The position numbers and the translations under genes are program-made. 64,000 nt of DNA from Eukaryota sp. TZLM1-RC. Taxonomy: Eukaryota > Metamonada: BaSk clade. The notes under the pieces were generated by a model. That model had not been told where the DNA came from. It saw only the letters and a program-made list of their open reading frames with translations, and did no database searches. The stretch covers positions 1,860,001-1,924,000 of the forward strand of contig JAUPSS010000003.1 in NCBI GenBank assembly GCA_040285825.1, written 5' to 3'. Each line of letters begins with the position of its first letter. Position 1 is the stretch's first letter. This document shows, in pieces, positions 31,753 through 41,017 of the stretch.

Positions 31753-32411
31753 TTCAAGTTCAGTTTCAAAGGGAGTAAGTGCAAGAAGGATAGGTTTTCG
31801 AGACCTAGACCAACAGCAAAGATTCCTACATATTCATAACTCTGAGAACGTTCAAACCAACCATCTACGATGATACCAATTTTCGGCGGTAAAGTCCGGG
31901 ACACTTCTTCTACTACCTTAGTGTACAGTAGCTTGAAGTACTTCATAAGAGTTGAACGGCACACTGGTTTAAAGTTGAGATAAGTCAACAAGATTTTGTC
32001 TTCAACAAAGGTAAAAGGTCTTTGTCCAGAGATGAGTAAGTCTAAAGTTGCGAAGACCCTATTAATGTACGGGACTGGAGGAGAGTGTTCAACAAAAGCT
32101 TCAATGGGGCCAGTCTTTTCTTCAATCGTCAAAAGACATCCGTCTACGGGAAAGTGGCGTGTTTTGATGTGAGAGCAGAGGTTTGTCCATCCAGCAGTTT
32201 TGGACACCCAGATATAAGTGGCTTCTGGACACTTCTCACACTTCCAAGCAACATGAGTTCGCAAGTAACTCTCTTTTGGTGGTACGGGGACAGGATCAGC
32301 CTGCTGAAAATAGTGTCGTGCCACCTTTTGATAGCCGATGGACTTCATTAAAGCCTTTTTTAGACAAGTCATTTGGATTAAACAATTGTGGGTGATGCAA
32401 AACAATTTCAA
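31749..32411 (-). CDS. hAT transposase, N-terminal BED-finger part
   Basis: 220 codons. The BED-type zinc finger CEKC...HIKTRH is at about residues 55-85, followed by an RNase H-fold start with an Asp in GIIVDGWFERSQSYEYVGIF. The last codons after ENLS are out of frame, with the true continuation in the next frame. Confidence 0.8.
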   Translation of the reverse strand: MKLFCITHNCLIQMTCLKKALMKSIGYQKVARHYFQQADPVPVPPKESYLRTHVAWKCEKCPEATYIWVSKTAGWTNLCSHIKTRHFPVDGCLLTIEEKTGPIEAFVEHSPPVPYINRVFATLDLLISGQRPFTFVEDKILLTYLNFKPVCRSTLMKYFKLLYTKVVEEVSRTLPPKIGIIVDGWFERSQSYEYVGIFAVGLGLENLSFLHLLPLKLNLK

Positions 32412-32567
32412 GTTAATGAGGAAATTATTTATTGTTATTTATCGCAATATATCGGATATCGTTGTACGCCGTCGATAAATATATCGTTCACTTTGAGGGC
32501 ATCGATAAGATAACGATAACTAAATATATCTTTATCGCACGTTAAGATGTATCGATACACATTGCTG

Positions 32568-32575
32568 GTCAACAA
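32568..32575. repeat. 8-bp hAT target-site duplication, right
   Basis: GTCAACAA, exact copy of 30489-30496. Confidence 0.9.
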
Positions 32576-34075
32576 TCTGCTGAAGAAGCTGATTGGTCTA
32601 CATCTCCTATTGAGTAAGAAAGTACCAGGGTCCTTAGTGGGTTCTATTTGTTCCCAAATCACGCCGCCAACTGCTATATCAGAGGCATCGCAACTAATCA
32701 GTACTTGGTTATCCACCGGAGGTAAGTTTAGAGGCATATGCTCCGCGATCAGGCATTTGATTTCGGCTAAATGGTAGTCGTGAGTGTCTTTCCACTGCAG
32801 GCGACGTGGTTTGCCGTGTGTTAATTTGATGATCGGGGCAACATGCTTGGTTACCTGGGGAAGCCATTCCCTAATGAAGTTGACTGAGCCGATAAGGCTA
32901 CGGGCGTCTTTCACAGTCTTAGGTCTGGGAAGATTCAGTAAAGACTCTGTGCGTGTAGGATCAATGGTCCTGGTTTTGTGTTGGAATCTGCTACCAAGGA
33001 TCTTTATTGGGTGTCTAGAGGACACAAAATGGCACTTGGGCAGTCCAAGGCTAACTCTAAGGGTTCGAGCTTTCTCGAGGACACGTCTTAGACGTCCGAG
33101 GAACTCGTTGAAGGTTCTACCTACTATAATGATGTCATCTATATAGATGAATACACCGTCTCCGGAGAAGATGTTTGCCATAACGTTCTGGAAAACTACA
33201 GGAACGTTCTTGAGGCCGAAAGCAGTACGTTTAAACATGATACTTTTGCCAGGGATGCTTAAGGCAGTCTTCTCCCAGTCCTTTTCTGCAATCTTTAGTT
33301 GCCAAAAGGCTTTGGGGAGGTCAAGGGTACCGATGAAATTGGCTTCCGAAAGGAAGAGTAGCACATCGGATATTCTGGGGAGATTAGGTTCAATGGGAAT
33401 AGTGTTGGCGTTGACTCCGTCCTTGCCGCTGTAATCACCAGTAAGGCGAGGCTTACGATGATCAGGGTATACCACAAGACATACTGGAGAGCTGAACTCA
33501 TTGTTCGATGGTACAGCGAATCCAGACTCGACGAGTTCATCGAAGATCTGTTCGGCGACTTTCTGCTTCGCGGGGTTTAACCTACGAGGGGGTCGTCTGA
33601 CTCGAATACTTTCATCATGAAAGTTGATCTCCATTGGAGGACAGTCAATCCCATCAGCATGCGGCTTAAGGGTGAATGTCTCTTCGAACTCTTTCAAGGT
33701 TAGAAGTAAGGTCTTCTTGTCGTTATCACAGTCGAGGTTAATAGTACAACCAGAAGACTGTATGTGCTCCAACCAACGTCTGGGGACGTTGACGGCATCT
33801 GAGACTTGGGAGATTCGATGGTCGAATTCAGCCTCAGGCAGAAGTAATGTACGATGTTCCTCATCCATCTTGATGAAGAGGCCTTCATCGTTCAATAAGC
33901 CTAGGTGATGCAAGAGGTCTCTTCCAATTAGTAACATATTGTTGCCAGGAATGATGGCCAAGCTATGTTTCACATGAACTAATTGGGTTACACTACCGAG
34001 TCTCAAGCTCAGTGTGCCTCTGCTGATCCTAATGACTTCGACATGATGTTGTTTGCAGACTTGAAGTTTATGCAA
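32568..34075 (-). CDS. Gypsy protease end, reverse transcriptase and RNase H start
   Basis: The protease flap and end (GNNMLLIGRDLLHHLGLL) is followed by reverse transcriptase (TGDYSGKDGVNANT, TLDLPKAFWQLKIAEKDWEK, AFGLKN, FIYIDDIIIVG) and RNase H (LISCDASDIAVGGVIWEQ). The frame breaks at the hAT insertion. Beyond it the listed frame is transposon sequence. Confidence 0.88.
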
Positions 34076-34506
34076 TGGTTAGTCTTTACCATGTTGCATC
34101 TCTCTGCTAAATCAACAGTGATGACTGATATCGAAGCTCCAGAGTCGATGATCCCTTCTATTTCGCAGTTATTTATTGAAAATTTCAATTTTAAATTTTT
34201 GCGTGCGACATCTGAGGTGCGAACCATGAAGATATCGCTGTGGGACTCTGAGTCTGGGTTCGAGTCGAACTCATGATTGAAACAGGGTTTATTTGGTGTT
34301 TCTATCGTTGTAGCTGTTTTAAAATTCCGGGTAGTCAAAGGATTAGTTAAACACTTAATCCACTGGTTGGAGACTGAGGTTTGTTTTATGTTTGGTGTTT
34401 TATGTGCTGGAGAGCTGTCTTGCTCTATAGTAAACAAGGAACATTTGTTTGAACGTTGCTTTGGTGTATTACCTGTTGGAGAGCTATCTTGCTCTATAGT
34501 AAACAC
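34009..34506 (-). CDS. Gypsy linker and aspartic protease active site
   Basis: Carries the protease signature IIDSGASISVITVDL. Upstream there is a repeated FTIEQDSSP segment (two copies). The protease continues in the other frame from 34075, so the domain spans a frame change. Confidence 0.75.
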   Translation of the reverse strand: MFTIEQDSSPTGNTPKQRSNKCSLFTIEQDSSPAHKTPNIKQTSVSNQWIKCLTNPLTTRNFKTATTIETPNKPCFNHEFDSNPDSESHSDIFMVRTSDVARKNLKLKFSINNCEIEGIIDSGASISVITVDLAERCNMVKTNHCINFKSANNIMSKSLGSAEAH

Positions 34507-34524
34507 TGAATATTTATGGGAACG

Positions 34525-37500
34525 TTAATTACTACTAGAAGGGCCCTTGCCTCTTCCTCTACGTCTACCTCTGCCTCTACTACTACTACTACTACCCCTA
34601 GCCAAATATGCTCGAACAGCATCTGGGTTGGCATCTCGCCATTGCTTGGATCGCTGGCAATCAGGGTCGGGACATTCGTTATTAGAGTGGCCTGGAATAC
34701 CACAGAATCTACAGAGACCAGCTTTATCTCTTTCTTTCTTAATTTGCGACTTGCTCCTTTTGGTAAGTTGAGCAGGGGCGACGCTGGAACCCGCAGACTT
34801 AAATTTGCCTATTCTTTTCTTGTCCTTTGAGTTTGCTCTAACATAGTGACCCATATGTTGTTGATAGCTGTCACTGATGTTGGCCCTTTGCTCGTCATAG
34901 GATCTTGCTGAACACCAACTCATGTATTCAGCAGCAAGGATGTCGACAAATTGTTGTAAAGTATGGTGTTGCCAAACATTGGGTGTGGACCATACTGTTC
35001 TCAGGTTGTCACTGATGGCCTGAATACCAACAGAATCGATCATATGGGTTGCAATTTCCCAGTTTTGAATGCGCTGTAGAAAATGTTGACCATACAAGGC
35101 ACGGTCGCTTGCCCTGACGTCAGAAATGGCAGTACTTCGTGAAACTGTTCTCATTAGCCTCACTGTGAAGTCGCCCCAGCGATTCCTAAAGTCCTGAATA
35201 TTCCAATTCATCTGGACTCTATATAACTGATTCCTCGCCGTTTCTAATGTACTATACTGGCTGAGGTGTAAAATTGATTCCCATATTTGCTCCTTATTAA
35301 TGTTGTCGATAGCTGAGATACTATCAGACATAGACGAAAACCTGCCTTGAGCTCTAAGAGCGGCCAAGCACTCTGGAGTAACACAGGAGGCAATTCTACG
35401 AGGGTCGACTTGAGCAGCAGCTCTGAATCGGTCCCACTCGTGGAGTGGGTTACCATATCTCTGATCGAGAGGGAGGTTCCGGTTTTCTCTGCTAATGGAT
35501 TGAGGAGTGGCAGGAGGACGAGAACGTTCCTCAAGTTGCCTTCTTAGTTCAGACACTTCTCTTGCTAGTCTGACTTGAATAGGATCAGATTCATTGATAT
35601 CTCTCTCTTCAATGGTCCTCTCAGTCCTAGCATACAGAATAAATCTGTCGATGAATTTCAAGATCCTTACTGGGTCAGAGATATCGTTGGCTTCCAGGGT
35701 GGGTTTTCTAGGACGACCACCTCTTTGTCTATCTCTATCTCTATCTTGTGAACTCGCCATAGCTTCCATCAGTAGAGTGTTGGAATACTGGGAAGCTATG
35801 GGAGTGTTAGAAGGAGTTGCTCCTAGGAGCCTAGGGTCCTGAGGAACCTGGGACGGAGTTGATGGATCCTGAGATTGGGCAATTACAGGTTGTTGCACTG
35901 ACTCAACAGTGTCAGTAGTTGCCATTGGCTCATCTTGTTGTTGGTCATCTTGAGGCTCAATGCTCAAAGATGAGAAAACTGTGTCTGTCTCAACTGGGTC
36001 AGGCTCAGAAGTTCTCAATTCTACTGGGTCATAATCGCTCGGATAGTAACTTTGCGCATTACCATCGATATTGACCCACAGAAGAGAACTAGAATTGGTG
36101 ACACCAATGTTCTCCTGTACATTCATCAAGGCGTCCCTTAGTGGCCTATTCCTTCTATGCTCCGGACCAAAATATGACGCGCAATGGTCTGTTCTGCGGT
36201 CTTGAAGGTACAATCTTTGGTAGTTTGTAGTGTAAGTGTACCACCATCCAGTCCTGAAGTCTCTATTGATGTAAATATCAAGAGAGGCATTGTATCCAGG
36301 GCTAAACCTGGGGAAAGGACATGGGTTAAATCGGTTGAGGAAGAGATTCAGCTCATCACCAGCGAAGATCCTCTGTACACCTTCACGAGGAGTTCTGAAC
36401 CCTCCAACAGTCTCCCGTTGAGGATAGTTTGGAGGAGGGTCACAACGAACCGTGAGATTGTCTACTTCCTCTGTTGGGAAGTAGGGACCTATTCTTCTGC
36501 GGATCCTAAAGCCGTGATCATTAACCACTTCTGGACCCCAAAATGGGGGTAAAGCAGCAATGAGTTCATTGGGAGGAATCGATGCAGGATCTCCTAGCAT
36601 TAACTCAATACCAGCATTGAGAACTAAAGTTTGAGCTTCAGTCCTCTGCTGAGTAGAGATGAAAGGAGAATCTGATTCCTGGGGCTGGCTTGGGGCTTGA
36701 TAGGTGTTAGGCTGTGCAGCGCTAAGCACCTGCCAAGCAGCAGGAACAGAAGAAACAACGTGACCTTGCTGAGGAGTCTGGCCAGAGGTTGGGGGAATAT
36801 GAATTATCCCTCTAGTAGGAACTCCCGAAGGAGGAACAGATGGAGTTGAATGGACTTCTGTAGGAGCTACCGTAGTAGGAGCAGAAGTATTAGGAGGACC
36901 TGCTACAGGAACTTCTCGAAAAGAAGTAGTAGGATTAGAGTTACCAGCAGGGACTGCAGGAGGAGCTGGTTGTTGCGGAGGACTGCTTTCCATAGGAACT
37001 TCCATAGAAGGAATGGAAGGAGCTTGTTGTCCTTCCCCAGGAGCTTCCCTAGAAGAAGTGGAAGGAGCAACAGGAGCGCAAACAATAGGTGGAAAGGGAG
37101 GCTCTACCCTCTTGAGCTTTAACAGCTCAGATATCTTGTTGCTAGCCGAGTCAGGGTCAGTCTGGTTGATGATATACTTCAGATATTCATCTAAAGTACA
37201 GAACTGTTCAGGACCTAAAAGGGAATCTTCAACCTCTCCTTCAGAACCAGGGGGAGGAGAAAGAGGTACAAAGTTTTCCACATTAGCGGGAGGAACAGGA
37301 AGACTGATAGGAACCACAGGAACGTCATCCGTAGATGGAGTGGAACCTTGACCCGAGGGTTGAGAGGAAGTATCACTTCTCTCGCCACCAGTGGGTTGTT
37401 CTGTTCCCAACAGAGGAGTTTGGGAGGAAGAACTTGAAACATTGGGTTGTGTAACAGAATCTCCGGAAGGAGGAATTAACACAGGAGGAGGAGAAGCATT

Positions 37501-37677
37501 GCTTCCCTCGGACCCAGTTGTCAAGGGTTGTTCTGGTCCCGACTGAGGAGTTCGGGAGGAAGAACTCGAAGAGTGAGACGTAGGAGGATCAGTCCTAACA
37601 GTCTCGGAGTTGTCATTGGAACCACCCAAAGGTGATCCAATACGTATTGATGATCTGCGGGTGTTATGACGGGACAT
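34525..37677 (-). CDS. Gypsy gag polyprotein
   Basis: 1050 codons. The N-terminal half is low-complexity Pro/Ser/Thr/Gln (residues 1-340). A structured central part (residues about 350-560) follows, then a coiled and capsid-like region (RQLEERSRPPATPQS, then WDRFRAAAQVDPRR). A CCHC zinc knuckle (CRFCGIPGHSNNEC) and an Arg/Gly/Ser basic tail end it. It is unusually long for a Gypsy gag. The start codon lies inside the 5' LTR, so the first ten codons are LTR sequence. Confidence 0.85.
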   Translation of the reverse strand: MSRHNTRRSSIRIGSPLGGSNDNSETVRTDPPTSHSSSSSSRTPQSGPEQPLTTGSEGSNASPPPVLIPPSGDSVTQPNVSSSSSQTPLLGTEQPTGGERSDTSSQPSGQGSTPSTDDVPVVPISLPVPPANVENFVPLSPPPGSEGEVEDSLLGPEQFCTLDEYLKYIINQTDPDSASNKISELLKLKRVEPPFPPIVCAPVAPSTSSREAPGEGQQAPSIPSMEVPMESSPPQQPAPPAVPAGNSNPTTSFREVPVAGPPNTSAPTTVAPTEVHSTPSVPPSGVPTRGIIHIPPTSGQTPQQGHVVSSVPAAWQVLSAAQPNTYQAPSQPQESDSPFISTQQRTEAQTLVLNAGIELMLGDPASIPPNELIAALPPFWGPEVVNDHGFRIRRRIGPYFPTEEVDNLTVRCDPPPNYPQRETVGGFRTPREGVQRIFAGDELNLFLNRFNPCPFPRFSPGYNASLDIYINRDFRTGWWYTYTTNYQRLYLQDRRTDHCASYFGPEHRRNRPLRDALMNVQENIGVTNSSSLLWVNIDGNAQSYYPSDYDPVELRTSEPDPVETDTVFSSLSIEPQDDQQQDEPMATTDTVESVQQPVIAQSQDPSTPSQVPQDPRLLGATPSNTPIASQYSNTLLMEAMASSQDRDRDRQRGGRPRKPTLEANDISDPVRILKFIDRFILYARTERTIEERDINESDPIQVRLAREVSELRRQLEERSRPPATPQSISRENRNLPLDQRYGNPLHEWDRFRAAAQVDPRRIASCVTPECLAALRAQGRFSSMSDSISAIDNINKEQIWESILHLSQYSTLETARNQLYRVQMNWNIQDFRNRWGDFTVRLMRTVSRSTAISDVRASDRALYGQHFLQRIQNWEIATHMIDSVGIQAISDNLRTVWSTPNVWQHHTLQQFVDILAAEYMSWCSARSYDEQRANISDSYQQHMGHYVRANSKDKKRIGKFKSAGSSVAPAQLTKRSKSQIKKERDKAGLCRFCGIPGHSNNECPDPDCQRSKQWRDANPDAVRAYLARGSSSSSRGRGRRRGRGKGPSSSN

Positions 37678-37801
37678 GACCTTATATGAAAAGTAGAGTA
37701 ATTTATTACCAGGGAATGAGGATTTCCCTTAACTTAAGCGCATGGGCGCAATAATACTATAACTATCAATAAACTATTATAAATATTATCCAAGGCTAAC
37801 A
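37648..37801 (-). repeat. 5' LTR of the Gypsy element
   Basis: 154 bp. It contains the gag ATG at 37675-37677 on the minus strand. Confidence 0.85.
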
Positions 37802-38280
37802 TAATCAGAATGATGAGGTAGCATTTGATGAGACTTTCATCAATCTTGTTGATTATAAAGAGATGCAATTCGTTTGCTTGGCTCCTATTTTGGAAACAAT
37901 GAAAAAATTAAATCGATTTTGACAGGCATATTAAGTGTTACAAATTTAGTTGCATAGTAGAACGGTTGTTGAAGCATTATTCTGATAATAATTTAATTGA
38001 TTCACGTCGAGGCGATTTAATTGCTCCTTTTGTGGATTCCTCTCAAGTTGTTGTTGATTTTACTACAGTTGATCCCTTTGCTTGTTTTATCGTGATGATG
38101 TTTTAGTTAGTTCTAATGGTCACTTGAACAATGCTGAGGTTCGTAAACGAGACCAATATGCTGAGTTATTCAATGATCTAAATAAGAACCTTTACTCGAA
38201 GTTTTTCGTTTGTTCCTTTTGCCTTCTCGATTTTTGGCAACATTGGTTAGTCTGCCTTCAATTTAGCAGATTCAAAACCT
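37802..38280 (+). mobile_element. LINE D, 3' part after the Gypsy insertion
   Basis: Resumes with QNDEVAFDETFINLVDYKE, matching the second LINE D copy near 59400 (VAFNETFIKYVDYKA). An internal deletion then jumps to the endonuclease (ERLLKHYSDNN, DSRRGDLIAPF). Frameshifted at 38085. Confidence 0.75.
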
Positions 38281-38536
38281 AAATCTTTAAACCAAGATGC
38301 TTTGTTTTAAAGGCTAAGCGACTACCAAAATTCGAAATGTCATTCAAAATACAAGAACAAGAACAATAACCAAACTAACTAACAACTAACTGTTTTTACT
38401 AAAAACATGCTTTATTAAACAAGATTCCCTCAATTTCTTTATTAAAAATTATAAAAAACCTAATTAAAAGTAAATAGAGAGCCCTACACAGTCTAATCCT
38501 TTAAAATAAAGCTTAAGCTAGTTTAAAAAAAGACTC
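38281..38536. other. Intergenic, no gene seen
   Basis: AT-rich spacer between LINE D and the duplicated block. Confidence 0.3.
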
Positions 38537-38562
38537 TACTTAAGATAAATATATTTTACGAA

Positions 38563-38656
38563 GAGTGATTTCGGCCTTCTTGATTTGTTTACGGACGGAA
38601 GAACCGTAACGTACACCGTACTTACCGACAATACCGACCTTCTTAGTGTGTTTGTC
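38563..38656 (-). pseudogene. Truncated eL43 copy
   Basis: The minus strand reads the first 31 or so codons of eL43 (starting [15 protein letters not shown], with Ala2 changed to Asp) and then departs at GAAATCAC into a repeat of the coiled-coil 3' flank. The zinc ribbon is absent, so it is non-functional. About 230 bp of eL43 5' flank is conserved with the intact gene. Confidence 0.85.
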
Positions 38657-38896
38657 CATGTCTATTGTTAGCTAGAGTGTGATTTGAGTCATACTGAAAG
38701 TAGAGGAAGAAGAGGGATTTTGTCCTCGCCCGCCTTGCCACTCCGCTGATTATTCATGCTGATCATTCGTGGATCCTTTTGCTGGTATTTCTGTGTCATT
38801 TAGTAGAGTTAGGTGTATACCATTGTATCTTCTTCTATGTTAAACTGCAGGTTTAGATTAAACATGGACGCTACTTAAGATAAATATATTTTACAA

Positions 38897-40972
38897 TCAA
38901 GAATCTATTGAATAACGTTGTCGCATTGTACTAAATTGCTCACGAAGTTTCTTCAAGTTCTCTTCAAAACTAGGTTTAGCACCTTCTGAGTTCAATGAAG
39001 GTCTCTCCTTTTGCAGGCTACTGTGTATGGTACTCAATCTATTAGTGAAACTGTTTGAATCTTCAGCTGTTGTGGGAGATGATTCTCTGAATTCATGGAC
39101 GGTTGAACTAAAAGGTTTACTTAAAGGAGACCTTGGTGAGGCAGGAACACTGTGAGCAAGTTCCAAATGACGTTTTCTCAGCGTCTTTAGCTCCTGCGTA
39201 AGAGCATCTCTTTCTGATTCCAAGGATTCCACTTTACTTTCTAAATCACGTACTTTTGCTTCGGCAGAGAAGGCCATATCACTATGCTTTTCAGACATAG
39301 TCTTGGCTTCTGCAAGTTCTTTTTTAAGCATTTGAACATGTGAAGAGAGGTTTGTCATTTCCTCTGTAGATGTACTCTCATGTCGTTGAATTGTTTTTTC
39401 AAGTGAAGAAATTCTACCTTGAGATCTCGATAAATCCATTTCTAATTCATTAATTTGTTCATTTTGTTGTTTTAATTTAGAATTTTGGTTTTCCAGCAAC
39501 TTTTCCATTTCAGAAATTTCTTTTTTCAAACTTTCATTCCTTTCTTTTTCTTTTAAAAGTTCATTTTCCATTTCATTTACAGATCCAATTTTAGATTCTT
39601 GCATAGTCAACGTTTTTTCTTGCGTTCTTAATTGGGATAGCAAAATCCTTGACTGTAAGGCAGCACTTGCTTCAGCTTCAACTGCCTGTTCTAGTTCTTC
39701 TTTCATTACTTTAATTTTATCCCGAGCTTCCTGTAAATTGGTTTCAGTAACTGATGACGTGGATCTTAAATCAGAAATGATTGATTCAGCCTCACGAAGT
39801 TGCTTACCAAGAGAGTTAATTTCAGAAGAATATTCATCGCAATCTTTAGATAAAGCCAAAACTTCTGAATTTAACGAATCCACCTTATTTTCCAGGTCAT
39901 TTATAACAATAACATTATCATCACGCTCAGAAGTCAACTCTATTATGAGCTCTTCCTTATCACCCAGCTTGTCAGTGAGCTCTTCTACACGTGCTTTTGA
40001 TTGATCTAGATGTGATTGGAGATCTTGATTTAATGAAAAAGCTCTACCAAGTTGTTTTTCGAGTGAAGATTTCTCGTTTTCTAACGTCGATTCTGACTGG
40101 GAAAGTTCATCAATTCTTGATTGATTGGATTGATTGAGAGTTTTTAACTGTTTGATTTCTCCATCTTTGGCCCTTTTAACTTGCTCCAGCTCAGTAATTA
40201 GCTTTTGTTTAGAATCTTCAAGAATTCCAACATTTGATCGTAATTCATCTATTTCATTAGTCAATTGTGAATTATTTTGCTTTAACAAATTAATTTCTTC
40301 ATCTTTTTCCATTGATACTTGTTCTAATTCTTCAGTCAAAAAGTTCTTTTCTTCTTCACTTTTCCTTGCTTGATTGAGAGCATCTTCCTGGGCTTGTTGG
40401 CTTTCCCTAGCATAATCCAATAGAGCAGCCTTTTCTTCTTCGAGAGTGGATATCCTAGTTTCTAATGAATCCATTTTGGATTCATAACTGTCAATTTTAC
40501 CTTCAATTGATTTGGTATCGAGTGCATTTTTAAGGACATCGATATAGGCTTTAGACTCTTGGTTAGAGGTTTCTTCCCGCCGTAACGCTTCACGCAGTCT
40601 TCTGATTTCTGATTGAAGCTCAGAAATTTGTCTATTTTGAGCTGATGACGTGGGTGTGGAGACGGTAGAGCGACGTTGATTTTCACGAACTTGTCTTCGT
40701 AGGTTGGTGATTTCTTGAGTAAGTTCCTTTGACTCGGAACGAAGTCGTTCTAGTTGAGAAGTTTGGTCAGCAATTGTTTGAGCCTGTCGTTGAACCTTAG
40801 CCCCAAGTTTTTTGTTGTAATCATTGGCGATTTTGGCTTCCTGAATGAGAGAAGTATCAGGCTCTTCTACGTTGGAGGACATCATGGAAGGATGAAGGGG
40901 AGGTTTTGAAGATACATAGGATGAAGGTGGGGAATCTGGTGGGCATTCATATCCATCAAAGGTGAAACTCAT
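38897..40972 (-). CDS. Large coiled-coil protein, copy 2 (inverted)
   Basis: 691 residues from the Met at 40972 (MSFTFDGYECPPDSPP), or 706 from an in-frame Met at 41017. From the PPDSPP segment onward it is nearly identical to copy 1 at 23217. The three substitutions I could find are Ile/Met in the KIDSYES segment, Glu/Val in DKIKEM, and Thr/Ser in LENQNTK. The first ten codons and the whole 5' flank are different. I prefer the 40972 start because it aligns with copy 1 (MASYSFDG versus MSFTFDG). Both copies are intact. Confidence 0.75.
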   Translation of the reverse strand: MSFTFDGYECPPDSPPSSYVSSKPPLHPSMMSSNVEEPDTSLIQEAKIANDYNKKLGAKVQRQAQTIADQTSQLERLRSESKELTQEITNLRRQVRENQRRSTVSTPTSSAQNRQISELQSEIRRLREALRREETSNQESKAYIDVLKNALDTKSIEGKIDSYESKMDSLETRISTLEEEKAALLDYARESQQAQEDALNQARKSEEEKNFLTEELEQVSMEKDEEINLLKQNNSQLTNEIDELRSNVGILEDSKQKLITELEQVKRAKDGEIKQLKTLNQSNQSRIDELSQSESTLENEKSSLEKQLGRAFSLNQDLQSHLDQSKARVEELTDKLGDKEELIIELTSERDDNVIVINDLENKVDSLNSEVLALSKDCDEYSSEINSLGKQLREAESIISDLRSTSSVTETNLQEARDKIKVMKEELEQAVEAEASAALQSRILLSQLRTQEKTLTMQESKIGSVNEMENELLKEKERNESLKKEISEMEKLLENQNSKLKQQNEQINELEMDLSRSQGRISSLEKTIQRHESTSTEEMTNLSSHVQMLKKELAEAKTMSEKHSDMAFSAEAKVRDLESKVESLESERDALTQELKTLRKRHLELAHSVPASPRSPLSKPFSSTVHEFRESSPTTAEDSNSFTNRLSTIHSSLQKERPSLNSEGAKPSFEENLKKLREQFSTMRQRYSIDS

Positions 40973-41017
40973 CAAAGACAGGTGTAGGGATAGATGGACT
41001 TGCTCTTGAATTTTCAC

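Larger units (their letters stand above)
30497..32567 (-). mobile_element. hAT DNA transposon, 2071 bp, with 12-bp TIRs and 8-bp TSD
   Basis: Ends CAGCAATGTGTA and its exact inverse TACACATTGCTG; CAG-ended short TIRs and 8-bp duplications are hAT hallmarks. Both ends hold dense TATCG/CGATA motifs (30508-30640 and 32430-32560). It encodes a BED zinc finger and a transposase with the hAT C-terminal dimerisation signature, broken by one frameshift. It lies in the RNase H coding region of the Gypsy element. Confidence 0.93.
28396..37801 (-). mobile_element. Gypsy-type (Ty3/chromovirus-like) LTR retrotransposon, about 9.4 kb including a nested hAT
   Basis: Two LTRs (28396-28560 and 37648-37801) begin TG and end CA and are nearly identical, differing by an 11-bp tandem unit and a few bases, so insertion is recent. 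The minus-strand order is gag, protease, reverse transcriptase, RNase H, integrase and a chromodomain-like C-terminus, the Ty3/Gypsy order. A 2.07-kb hAT transposon sits inside the RNase H region. The element itself sits inside LINE D. Flanks TTAT and TAAT may be an imperfect 4-bp duplication. Confidence 0.92.

Noticed and set aside
34250-34275. GGGTTCGAGTCGAAC as a tRNA B box
   Set aside because: It lies inside Gypsy protease-linker coding, and no acceptor stem or A box fits around it.
23217-41017. The two coiled-coil copies as an assembly or haplotype artefact
   Set aside because: They are inverted, have different N-termini and flanks, and the second ends in a unique rearranged eL43 junction. 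Long reads would still be the final test.
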